Shown here: piece after piece, positions 17,322-24,734 of the stretch
How positions within the stretch are numbered: position 1 is the first letter of the stretch
Layout of the letters: the number at the start of each line of letters is the position of its first letter
NCBI GenBank assembly: GCA_030149245.1
Contig: JASBRX010000026.1
Span: 1 to 40,031, forward strand
Direction: 5' to 3'
From: Sphingomonas bacterium
GTDB taxonomy: Bacteria; Pseudomonadota; Alphaproteobacteria; Sphingomonadales; Sphingomonadaceae
DNA length: 40,031 nucleotides
The notes under the pieces: generated by a model
Told to the model about the DNA's origin: nothing
The model's database searches: none
Seen by the model: the letters and a program-made list of their open reading frames with translations, nothing else
Position numbers and translations under genes: made by a program

Positions 17322-17693
17322 TCAACCCCGAAAAATATGCGGCTTCGCGAAGTGCGGCGTGCTGCTGCCATGGCCGACCGGCTTGCGCGCCAGCAGCGGA
17401 TCGATCGGGCGGTCGAACGCGATGCCGATCCGGCCTTCCGCGCTCCAGGCGACATGACCGCGGATCCAGCCCACCCCGCGCACATTGATCTCAACCGGCA
17501 TGCCCGAATCGACCCGGTCGGCATATTCCGCCATCAGACCGCCGGCCGAGATGTTACGGACGCGAACCGACACTTCGACCCCATCGATGCGCAACGTCGC
17601 AGCCAGAAACAGGCTGTCGCGCGCGGCATTGCGCTGACTCGCCGGATCGTCACTGAAGCGTCCGCTGAAGGGGTCGGAAGAGAACTGGTCCAT
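17322..17693 (-). CDS. PilZ-domain protein, likely c-di-GMP binding
   Basis: A 123-residue cytoplasmic single-domain protein. RNAAR at 21-25 matches the RxxxR motif, and NISAGG at 47-52 matches the (D/N)xSxxG motif. Together these are the c-di-GMP contacts of PilZ domains. The rest, with WIRGHVAWSAEGRIGIAFD, is the usual beta barrel. The ATG is at 17693. It lies 86 bp downstream of dksA on the same strand. The output partner is unknown; motility or polysaccharide control would be typical. Confidence 0.85.
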   Translation of the reverse strand: MDQFSSDPFSGRFSDDPASQRNAARDSLFLAATLRIDGVEVSVRVRNISAGGLMAEYADRVDSGMPVEINVRGVGWIRGHVAWSAEGRIGIAFDRPIDPLLARKPVGHGSSTPHFAKPHIFRG

Positions 17694-17779
17694 CTGCCGC
17701 TCATGCTCACGTGTTACGCGCGCAGTTTAGAGCAGCAATGGTTATCGAAACCGTTAATTCGGCGCCGACAAAGCCAGTT

Positions 17780-18241
17780 TCACTCTTCGCGGGAGACCTT
17801 TTCGTTCCGCTCGTGGCGCTCCTGCGCCTCGACGGTCATGGTCGCGATCGGACGGGCTTCCAGCCGGGCGAGGCTGATCGGCTCACCGGTCACCTCGCAA
17901 TAGCCATATTCGCCTTCTTCGATCCGGCGCAGCGCGGCGTCGATCTTGGAGATCAGCTTACGCTGGCGATCGCGGGTGCGCAGCTCGATCGACCAGTCGG
18001 TCTCGCTCGACGCGCGATCGGTCAGGTCGGCTTCGCGCAGCGAATCGATCTGAAGCTGGTTGAGCGTCCCCGCCGCCTCGCGGTGGATCGCATCCTTCCA
18101 CGCCAGGAGCTTCTCGCGAAAATATTGCTGCTGGCGCGCGTTCATGAACGGCTCGTCGGCGGTCGGACGATAGCCGTCAGGCAAATCGTTCGCGGCGACA
18201 GGTTTTTCAGGATCGTCGCGGTGATCGAAAACGGTCGCCAT
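17780..18241 (-). CDS. dksA: DksA-family RNA polymerase-binding regulator
   Basis: A 153-residue DksA homologue, which with ppGpp adjusts transcription of stable RNA and amino-acid genes. A coiled coil (about 45-110) carries the tip region with DLTDRASSETDW. The zinc-finger region reads EYGYCEVTGEPISLARLEARPIA. Three of the four canonical cysteines are replaced (C, T, T, A), as I recall for other alphaproteobacterial members, so zinc binding is doubtful. ATG 18241 was chosen because GGAG is 6 bp upstream; the longer frame to 18283 lacks this. Upstream is a TTAA-rich intergenic region. Confidence 0.93.
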   Translation of the reverse strand: MATVFDHRDDPEKPVAANDLPDGYRPTADEPFMNARQQQYFREKLLAWKDAIHREAAGTLNQLQIDSLREADLTDRASSETDWSIELRTRDRQRKLISKIDAALRRIEEGEYGYCEVTGEPISLARLEARPIATMTVEAQERHERNEKVSREE

Positions 18242-18650
18242 CCCACACTCCACAACGGGATCGGATGGCTGGGCCACTCTCAATCCCCTTATCCCCGGCG
18301 CGCCCTATATCGGGGCAAATTGGGTATCACAAGCTACCGAATCCACAGATTCGTGCGCCAAGCCGTTCTTGGCATGCGGGAAATTGCCTGGGGCTGAACC
18401 AAGTCGCAGTTTTATCACGTTAAACCGGTTGGGCCGGTTAAGCATAGATTAACCGTTCACGCCGATTTCGTCCCCTTAAGGCACATTAACCATAGATGAT
18501 CCGATGCCTCTGCAAATAATGGCCCTGATCAACGCGAAACCATGGTTAATGACATTGCACTTAATACTTTGTTCTGCACTTCTAGGGCAATGACCCGCCA
18601 AACGGGTGCGTTGCGCACTCCGCGGCGGCCGGGGACAAGAGAGAAGCAGA
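18242..18650. promoter_or_regulatory. 409-bp divergent regulatory region with a cluster of TTAA boxes (CtrA-like)
   Basis: No credible gene fits in this gap between dksA (minus) and the Ser/Gly-repeat gene (plus). TTAA occurs at 18420, 18438, 18449, 18476, 18486, 18546 and 18561, far denser than expected in GC-rich DNA. TTAAGCATAGATTAACC (18438-18454) is an exact TTAA-N7-TTAA match to the CtrA consensus. TTAACCAT occurs at 18486-18493 and, inverted, at 18542-18549. An AACCGGTT palindrome lies at 18423-18430. These point to CtrA control of one or both flanking genes; the sites are about 90-210 bp before the Ser/Gly-repeat gene. Confidence 0.6.
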
Positions 18651-19847
18651 ATGTCGGTTCGGATGGCCTTGGCAAAACTGTGCGCTTGCGCATGCGGCGG
18701 TGCCGTCGTCGGCGGCGGCGCGGTGCATGTCGCCGAAACCCGTGCCGAGCGCGGCTATCAGCAGCAGCGCCAGTCGGTAAAGCAGGGCGTGGTGCAGCGC
18801 CGCGTGGTCAAGCGCCCGCTGCGCAAACGCGTCGTCCGCCGCACGGTCACAACGACCGCGCAATGCCAGCCCCAGGTTCTGACCGTTACGACGCAGGGCA
18901 CTGCCATCCCCCTCCCCCCGCCCACTTACGGATCGAGCGGTGAAATGCCGGTCGTCGGTGGTGGCGGCGGCGGCGGCGGTGGTGCAGCCGCGGCAGTGAC
19001 CGGCGGCAGCAGCGGCGGTTTTGTCGGCGGCTTCTTCGCTGGCGGCTTCTTCGGCGGATCGAGCGGCGGCAGCGGTGCGTCGGGCAGCGGCGGCATCGTG
19101 ATCTCCTCGACCAGCAGCACCAGCGGCGGTTCGACCTCGACCTCGGGCGGATCAACGTCGACTTCGGCCGGCGGCTCTTCGGGCGACGTGTCGTCGTCCA
19201 GCGGCAGTGTCAGCTCCACGTCGTCGACCGGCGGATCGTCAACGTCGACCGGCGGCCTGTCGAGCACCAGCACTTCGTCGACGGGCGGATCCTCGACCAG
19301 TTCGGCCTCGGGCGGCTCTTCCGGCAATGTCTCGTCTGCGTCGGGTGGCTCTTCGGGCGACGTGTCCTCTTCGTCGGCCTCGGGCGGCTCGTCCGGCAAC
19401 GTGTCCTCATCGTCCAGCGGCAATGTCTCGTCTGCGTCGGGTGGTTCTTCGGGTAACGTCTCATCGGCGTCGAGCGGCGACGTGTCCTCGTCCGCCTCTT
19501 CATCGGGGGATGTCTCGTCGTCGACCTCGACCTCGGCATCGTCATCGGGTGACGTGTCGTCCTCGACCTCGTCGTCCAACTCGTCGGCTTCGTCGACCTC
19601 TGCCTCGTCCTCGGGCGATGTGTCGTCCTCGACCTCGAGCGGGTGGAGCACGTCCAGCGGGTGGAGCACCTCGACCAGCAGCTCGACCTCGTCGGGCACG
19701 TCGAGCGGCACCAGCAGTTCGTCGGGTGGCCCCGATCCGGTCCCTGCGCCGCCGATGGTGCTGCTGTTCGGCGCCGCCGCAGCCGCGCTGGTGGTGCGCA
19801 AGCGGTTCCAGAACCGCAAGGCAAAGGACGCCGCGGCGGCCGAATAA
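18651..19847 (+). CDS. Ser/Gly-repeat exported protein with PEP-CTERM-like sorting tail
   Basis: 398 residues from the ATG at 18651. A hydrophobic N-terminal segment (about 6-26, with Cys residues) looks like a signal. Then come a Gln/Arg/Lys/Val-rich basic stretch (35-66), a Gly-rich tract (about 105-145), and a long Ser/Thr/Gly region with ten copies of SSG[D/N]VSS (about 175-330). The end, DPVPAPPMVLLFGAAAAALV followed by RKRF, is tripartite: a Val-Pro-Ala-Pro motif, a membrane helix, and a basic cluster. This fits a variant exosortase (PEP-CTERM/VPxPA) signal. It is probably a secreted, maybe glycosylated, surface protein. No known enzyme domain is present. The family is not recognised. 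Confidence 0.75.
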   Translation: MSVRMALAKLCACACGGAVVGGGAVHVAETRAERGYQQQRQSVKQGVVQRRVVKRPLRKRVVRRTVTTTAQCQPQVLTVTTQGTAIPLPPPTYGSSGEMPVVGGGGGGGGGAAAAVTGGSSGGFVGGFFAGGFFGGSSGGSGASGSGGIVISSTSSTSGGSTSTSGGSTSTSAGGSSGDVSSSSGSVSSTSSTGGSSTSTGGLSSTSTSSTGGSSTSSASGGSSGNVSSASGGSSGDVSSSSASGGSSGNVSSSSSGNVSSASGGSSGNVSSASSGDVSSSASSSGDVSSSTSTSASSSGDVSSSTSSSNSSASSTSASSSGDVSSSTSSGWSTSSGWSTSTSSSTSSGTSSGTSSSSGGPDPVPAPPMVLLFGAAAAALVVRKRFQNRKAKDAAAAE

Positions 19848-19870
19848 GCGCCGCGGCGACCAGCGCGGGA

Positions 19871-20314
19871 CTACTCCGCGTCGATCAGTGCCTGTTCGAT
19901 GTCCGGGATCGGATGACCGGTCAGCGTCTTGTCGATTTCGGCGGTCAGCCGTTCGCTCACTTCCTTGTGATAATGTTTGCGCAGTTCGCCCAGTGTGCGC
20001 GGCGGCGCGACGATGATCAGCGATTCGAAGTCGTTGTTCAGCGCGCGCTTCTTGAGCAATTCCGCCGTCTCCGCCGCGAACCGGTCTTCCTCCAACTGGT
20101 GAAAGTCGGTCTCTTCATAAGCACTGCGGCCCGACCCCACGCTTGAGAAGCTGCGGCCCGGCGCGTCGGTGCGCTGGTCGATATTGTCGGGATTATCCTG
20201 CACCCGCTTGCGCTCGACCTGAAGGTTGAGGTGCACTGCGTCCCCCTCGTTCCTGAGGAACAGCATCTTGCGGCCATCGGCGACCACGACCATTGCGTTG
20301 TGGGGAACCTGCAT
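19871..20314 (-). CDS. Host-attachment-family protein (eRF1-like fold)
   Basis: A 147-residue protein resembling the family annotated as protein required for attachment to host cells. It opens with VPHNAMVVVADGRKMLFLRNEGD. The middle has DFHQLEEDRFAAETAELLKK, and the C-terminal half reads LIIVAPPRTLGELRKHYHKE, a strand-helix pattern like eRF1 domain 1/2 (baeRF) proteins. There is no signal peptide, so the family name may not reflect its role. The ATG at 20314 has AGGAGA 8 bp upstream. It is divergent from serS and converges with the Ser/Gly-repeat gene, 23 bp apart. Confidence 0.8.
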   Translation of the reverse strand: MQVPHNAMVVVADGRKMLFLRNEGDAVHLNLQVERKRVQDNPDNIDQRTDAPGRSFSSVGSGRSAYEETDFHQLEEDRFAAETAELLKKRALNNDFESLIIVAPPRTLGELRKHYHKEVSERLTAEIDKTLTGHPIPDIEQALIDAE

Positions 20315-20405
20315 CGGTGTTTCTCCTGGTTATGTTGTGACACATGAACGCACGCCGCGCGCACCGGGTTGCCTAGCTCCGCGCGGCTCGCCATAGCCTG
20401 CGCCC

Positions 20406-21683
20406 ATGCATGACATTCGCGCGATCCGTGAGAACCCCGAGGCGTTCGACGCCGCCCTTGCCCGCCGCGGCGCCGAGCCGCAGGCGGAAATGCTGGTCGC
20501 GCTCGACGAAGCGCGCCGTGCGCTGACCACCCAGCAGCAGGAGGCGCAGACGCGCCGCAACGACCTGTCTAAGCAGGTCGGCCAGGCCAAGGCGGCGAAG
20601 GACGAGGAGCGCGCGCAGGCGCTGATGGCCGAGGTCGGGCAGCTCAAGCAGGTGCTCGAAGACCTCAACCTCGCCCAGAGTGCGGCCGACGAGGCGCTGC
20701 GCACGGCGCTGGCGGCGATCCCCAACCTGCCCGCAGTTGATGTTCCGAACGGCGCGAACGAGGACGACAACCAGCTCGTCCACACCATCGGCACCCAACC
20801 GGCCTTCGCCTTCACGCCCGGCGAACACCACGAGTTCGGCCCCGCGCTCGGCCTCGATTTCGACACCGGCGCGATGCTCGGCGGATCGCGCTTCACCCTG
20901 CTGCGCGGCCCGGCGGCGAAGCTGCACCGCGCGCTGGGTCAGTTCATGCTCGACACGCTGACCGGCGAACATGGCTATGACGGGTGCGTGCCGCCGGTGC
21001 TGGTACGCGACGAGATCATGTTCGGGACGGGCCAGCTGCCGAAGTTCGCCGAGGATTCGTTCCGCACCACCGATGGCCGCTGGCTCATCCCGACATCGGA
21101 AGTCAGCCTGACCAACAGCGTGCGCGAGCAGATTTTGAGCGGCGAGGAGCTGCCGTTGCGGCTCACCGCCCTCACCCCCTGTTTCCGCTCCGAAGCGGGC
21201 GCGGCGGGGCGCGACACGCGCGGCTTCATCCGTCAGCACCAGTTCGAAAAGGTCGAGATGGTGTCGATCACCACGCCTGACCAGTCCGAGGCGGAGCATG
21301 AGCGGATGACTGCATGCGCGGAGGATATCCTGACCCGCCTCGGCCTCTCCTTCCGCCGCATGCTGCTGTGCGCCGGCGATATGGGGTTCAGCGCGACACG
21401 GACCTACGACCTTGAGGTGTGGTTGCCCGGACAGGCGCGCTATCGCGAGATTTCGTCCTGTTCGACCTGTGGCGACTTCCAGGCGCGCCGGATGAACGCG
21501 CGTTACCGTGGCGCGGACGGCAAGCCCGCCTTCGTCCACACGCTCAACGGATCGGGCCTTGCGGTCGGACGCACGCTCGTCGCGGTGCTGGAGAATTATC
21601 AGCAGGAGGATGGCGCGGTGGCGGTGCCCGACGCGCTCCAGCCCTATCTGCGCGGGGTCAAGCGGTTGGAGCCCAAGACGTGA
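20406..21683 (+). CDS. serS: Seryl-tRNA synthetase
   Basis: A 425-residue class II synthetase charging tRNA-Ser and tRNA-Sec with serine. The N-terminal tRNA-binding long coiled coil spans about 1-110 ([18 protein letters not shown] and an Ala/Gln/Lys-rich hairpin). Motif 2 is [21 protein letters not shown], and motif 3 is [18 protein letters not shown]. The [14 protein letters not shown] segment reads [13 protein letters not shown]. The length and start are standard. It is followed by a REP-like palindrome and surE. Confidence 0.97.
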   Translation: MHDIRAIRENPEAFDAALARRGAEPQAEMLVALDEARRALTTQQQEAQTRRNDLSKQVGQAKAAKDEERAQALMAEVGQLKQVLEDLNLAQSAADEALRTALAAIPNLPAVDVPNGANEDDNQLVHTIGTQPAFAFTPGEHHEFGPALGLDFDTGAMLGGSRFTLLRGPAAKLHRALGQFMLDTLTGEHGYDGCVPPVLVRDEIMFGTGQLPKFAEDSFRTTDGRWLIPTSEVSLTNSVREQILSGEELPLRLTALTPCFRSEAGAAGRDTRGFIRQHQFEKVEMVSITTPDQSEAEHERMTACAEDILTRLGLSFRRMLLCAGDMGFSATRTYDLEVWLPGQARYREISSCSTCGDFQARRMNARYRGADGKPAFVHTLNGSGLAVGRTLVAVLENYQQEDGAVAVPDALQPYLRGVKRLEPKT

Positions 21684-21692
21684 AGCACACGC

Positions 21693-21858
21693 AATTCCTC
21701 CCCTGCCCCGCAGGGGAGGTGGCAGCGCGTAGCGCTGACGGAGGGGCGGCCGCGCAGACGGCCGAAACGGCTCGGCAAAATTCCGCCCTCTGCGGGGCGG
21801 CCCCTCCACCACTCGCTTCGCGAGCGGTCCCCCTCCCCCAGCAAGCTGGGGGAGGAAT
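21693..21858. repeat. Composite REP/BIME-like palindromic element between serS and surE
   Basis: Two inverted units of related design face each other. The outer ends AATTCCTCCCC and GGGGAGGAATT are exact reverse complements. Internal hairpins are CCTCCCCTG/CAGGGGAGG (21697-21719), CAGCGC-GTA-GCGCTG, a CTCGC-TTC-GCGAG pair near 21811-21825, and CCTCCCCCAGC/GCTGGGGGAGG (21832-21855). This has the look of a bacterial interspersed mosaic element seen in many sphingomonad intergenic regions. The last hairpin includes the GGGGGAGGAA ribosome site of surE. No RAYT transposase is in the window. Confidence 0.8.
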
Positions 21859-21861
21859 TTG

Positions 21862-22626
21862 ATGCGCATTCTCCTCACCAACGACGACGGCGTTCATGCC
21901 CGCGGACTTGAGGTGTTGGAGCGTCTTGCCCGCACACTGTCCGACGACATCACCATCGTCGCGCCGCTGGAGGAGCAATCGGGCAAGGGCCGCTCGCTCA
22001 GCCTGACCGAGCCGGTCCGCCTGCGCCGCTTTGGCGAGCGGCGCTTTGCTGTCACCGGCACGCCGACCGACGCGGTGATGATGGCGCTGGCGGAGATCAT
22101 GAAGGATGGCCCACCCGACCTGATCCTGTCCGGCGTCAATCGCGGTGCGAATCTGGGCGAGGATGTGAGCTATTCCGGCACCGTCTCGGCGGCGATGGAA
22201 GGCGCGCTGGCGGGTATCCGCTCGATCGCGCTGAGCCAGCGCTACGCCGCACTCGCGCCGGGCGAGCGGGTCAGCTTCGAAGCGGCGGAGCAATGGGGCG
22301 AGCGCGTGCTGCGCCCGTTGATCGCGGCGGAGTGGGCGCCCCGCACGCTGATGAACGTCAATTTTCCGCCGCTCCCCGCCAGTGAAGTCGCTGGAATCAA
22401 ACCAGTCGGACAGGGCCTGCGCGACTATGGTCGGCTCAAACTCGACAAACGCACCGACCCGCGCGGGTTCGACTATTACTGGTTCGGCCTTGGCCGCGTG
22501 CCGCACTCACCGGTCGCCGATACCGACCTTGAGGCGATCGAGCAGGGATGGATTACCGTTACGCCCCTGCATCTGGACCTGACGCATCGTGAATCGCTTG
22601 TTATGCTCAACCAGACATTTGGCTGA
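21862..22626 (+). CDS. surE: 5'/3'-nucleotidase SurE
   Basis: A 254-residue SurE survival-protein phosphatase acting on nucleoside monophosphates (cytoplasmic, metal dependent). RILLTNDDGVHARG supplies the metal-binding Asp pair (D8, D9). QSGKGRSLS gives the conserved Ser loop. LSGVNRGANLGEDVSYSGTV contains the metal-binding Asn and the signature. The ATG at 21862 is used; a TTG 3 bp earlier is in frame. Its Shine-Dalgarno lies in the right arm of a REP hairpin, so folding of the leader could mask it. Its neighbour is an NlpD-like gene, as in E. coli, but without pcm between them. Confidence 0.96.
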   Translation: MRILLTNDDGVHARGLEVLERLARTLSDDITIVAPLEEQSGKGRSLSLTEPVRLRRFGERRFAVTGTPTDAVMMALAEIMKDGPPDLILSGVNRGANLGEDVSYSGTVSAAMEGALAGIRSIALSQRYAALAPGERVSFEAAEQWGERVLRPLIAAEWAPRTLMNVNFPPLPASEVAGIKPVGQGLRDYGRLKLDKRTDPRGFDYYWFGLGRVPHSPVADTDLEAIEQGWITVTPLHLDLTHRESLVMLNQTFG

Positions 22627-22638
22627 GCCGGGCGGGAT

Positions 22639-23703
22639 ATGGGGCGGATGAGGACCAAGACGGGGTTGATCGCGGCGCTGCTGCTGGGGCCGCTGGTTGG
22701 CGGCTGTATCCCCCCGGGAGCCGGTCCATCGGTGCGCGCAGCGCCTGCTGCGGATCAAACCGACCCCACCGCCGCGCCGCGCCGCGACGATGTTCCCGCC
22801 CTTCCCGCCCCGGTATCGGCATGGGAAGCGCGTCGGGTGACCGCTGACGCGCGCACGATATCCGCGTCCGAATATGTCGTCGCCCCGGGCGACACGCTGC
22901 GCCGCATTGCCGACAAGACCGGCGCTGGGTCGGAAGCGATTGCCCGCGCCAACAATATCCCCCCGCCCTATACGATCCGCGTCGGACAGCGGCTGTCGAT
23001 TCCCGGAGGGCGCTATCACCTCGTCCGTGCAGGTGAGACCGGCATCGCGATCGCCCGCGCCTACGGCGTGAACTGGAGCCGGATCGTCACCGAGAACGAC
23101 CTGTCCGAGCCCTATATTCTGCGCACCGGCATGCGGTTACTGATCCCGGGCGATCCGCGGACGATGACGCTGGAGGAGCGCGCCGCCGCCTTCCGCCTCA
23201 ACATCGACGATATCGTGACCGGCGGTCAGCCAGCGATTGCGGAGACTGCGCGCCCGACCCGCCCGACCGCCTCGTCGGCGCGCATCCTGCCCCCCGACGC
23301 GGCAGTGGCTGCCCCGATCACACTGCGCGGCGGCTTCGCCTGGCCCGCCAAAGGCACGGTCATCCGCCGCTTCGGCCCGATCGCAAGTGGCGAGCGCAGC
23401 GACGGGATCAAGATCGCCGTCCCGCTCGACACCCCGATCCTCGCCGCGGCTGACGGCACCGTTGCCTATGTCGGCAGCGAAATTCCCTCGCTCGGCGGAC
23501 TGGTGATCCTGCAGCATGGCAGCGGCTGGACCAGCGTCTATGGCCATGCTGGCCAGCTGCTCGTGCAGCGCGGACAGAGCGTCAAGCGCGGGCAGATGAT
23601 CGCCCTGTCCGGGGACAGCGGAACGAACCGCGCGCAGCTGCATTTCGAGCTGCGTCAGGGTCGCACCCCCGTCGATCCCTTGCCGAGATTGCCGAGCCGT
23701 TGA
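22639..23703 (+). CDS. nlpD: NlpD-like lipoprotein: LysM repeats plus degenerate LytM (M23) domain
   Basis: A 354-residue envelope lipoprotein. The lipobox LVGGC gives lipid-modified C23. Two LysM domains follow (79-123 and 126-171: YVVAPGDTLRRIA..., YHLVRAGETGIAIA...), then a Pro/Ala linker and an M23 fold (about 235-350). The zinc ligands look lost: SDGIK replaces HxGxD, and QLHFELR has Gln where the first His of HxH should be. Such degenerate LytM proteins activate cell-wall amidases during division, as E. coli NlpD does. It starts 12 bp after surE. ATG 22639 is used; 22648 is an alternative. Confidence 0.9.
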   Translation: MGRMRTKTGLIAALLLGPLVGGCIPPGAGPSVRAAPAADQTDPTAAPRRDDVPALPAPVSAWEARRVTADARTISASEYVVAPGDTLRRIADKTGAGSEAIARANNIPPPYTIRVGQRLSIPGGRYHLVRAGETGIAIARAYGVNWSRIVTENDLSEPYILRTGMRLLIPGDPRTMTLEERAAAFRLNIDDIVTGGQPAIAETARPTRPTASSARILPPDAAVAAPITLRGGFAWPAKGTVIRRFGPIASGERSDGIKIAVPLDTPILAAADGTVAYVGSEIPSLGGLVILQHGSGWTSVYGHAGQLLVQRGQSVKRGQMIALSGDSGTNRAQLHFELRQGRTPVDPLPRLPSR

Positions 23704-24734
23704 GCCGCCAGCGTATCCCGACCCACGCCGCACTGCGCCGCAAGTCCAGCATATCGCCCTGGGTCTCGATCGCCTGGCGAGTCGGGGCTGTGTTCGCGCT
23801 CTATGCCTTCGCGGTTGCCTTTCACTGGTTCGACCGGGCCGGGCTGCGCGACAATTTCGACCAGCATATCAGCTTTCTCGACATCATCTATTTCACGATG
23901 ATCTCGATCACCACGACCGGCTATGGCGATATCGTCCCGATTTCGACCGGAGCGCGCATGTTCGACGCGCTGGTGGTCACGCCGATCCGGATCTTCGTCA
24001 TCCTCATCTTCATCGGCACGACCTATCAATTCATCCTCAAACGCACATGGGACAAATGGCGCATGGCGCAGATCCAGAAGATGCTGACCAACCACATCGT
24101 GGTCGCGGGATTCGGCAAGACCGGGTCGGATGCGGTCAACGAACTGATTGCGCGCGGCACCGATCCGGCCTGTATCGTGGTCCTCGACGGCGACGAGCAT
24201 GCCCTGACCCGCGCCGAAGATGCCGGGTGCAACGTGCTGGTCGGCGATGCGACCCGCGACCAGACGCTGCAGGACGTGCGCATCGATCAGGCGAGGACGC
24301 TGATCGTCGCGACGGGACGCGACGATACGTCGATCCTCGTCACCCTGACCGCGCGCCACCTCGCGCCCAACGTGCCGATCTCGATCATCATCAAGGCGGA
24401 CGATAATGAGCTGCCGGCACGCGCGGCGGGGGCGAATACGGTGATCAACCCGGTAAGCTTCGCCGGCTTGCTGCTCGCCGGATCGGTCGAAGGGACGCAT
24501 GTCGCGGACTATATGCTCGACCTCGCCTCGGTCGACGGGCGGGTGCATTTGTCGGAGCGCCGCGTGACGCCGGATGAAATCGGCAAGCCGCTATCGGCGA
24601 TTACCACCGGCCTCGGCGTGCGCATTTATCGCGATGGCGAGCCGCATGGATTCTTCGATGATGCCGCAAAGGCCCTTCAGCCGGACGACGTGATTGTCGA
24701 GATCGTGGCCCCCGGAGCGTCCGGCCAGCGCTAG
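23700..24734 (+). CDS. Potassium channel with RCK (TrkA-N/TrkA-C) domain
   Basis: A 344-residue Kch/MthK-type channel. Two membrane helices (about 22-43 and 85-110) flank a pore with selectivity filter TTTGYGD at 71-77. The cytosolic RCK domain has the Rossmann start HIVVAGFGKTGSDAV (132-146), and a TrkA-C domain ends the protein. It should pass K+ through the inner membrane under ligand gating. The best start is TTG 23700, which overlaps the nlpD stop (TTGA); no ATG precedes the first helix. It is the last gene of surE-nlpD-channel and converges with the kinase gene, the two stop codons touching. Confidence 0.9.
   Translation: MSRQRIPTHAALRRKSSISPWVSIAWRVGAVFALYAFAVAFHWFDRAGLRDNFDQHISFLDIIYFTMISITTTGYGDIVPISTGARMFDALVVTPIRIFVILIFIGTTYQFILKRTWDKWRMAQIQKMLTNHIVVAGFGKTGSDAVNELIARGTDPACIVVLDGDEHALTRAEDAGCNVLVGDATRDQTLQDVRIDQARTLIVATGRDDTSILVTLTARHLAPNVPISIIIKADDNELPARAAGANTVINPVSFAGLLLAGSVEGTHVADYMLDLASVDGRVHLSERRVTPDEIGKPLSAITTGLGVRIYRDGEPHGFFDDAAKALQPDDVIVEIVAPGASGQR

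Noticed and set aside
18926..19819. Minus-strand acidic Pro/Glu/Asp-repeat frame of 297 codons
   Set aside because: It mirrors the Ser/Gly repeats of the plus-strand gene. The plus frame has a signal-like start, a ribosome site and a sorting tail; this one has none of them.
20373..21881. Long minus-strand frame across serS
   Set aside because: Antisense shadow of serS, which has all synthetase motifs.
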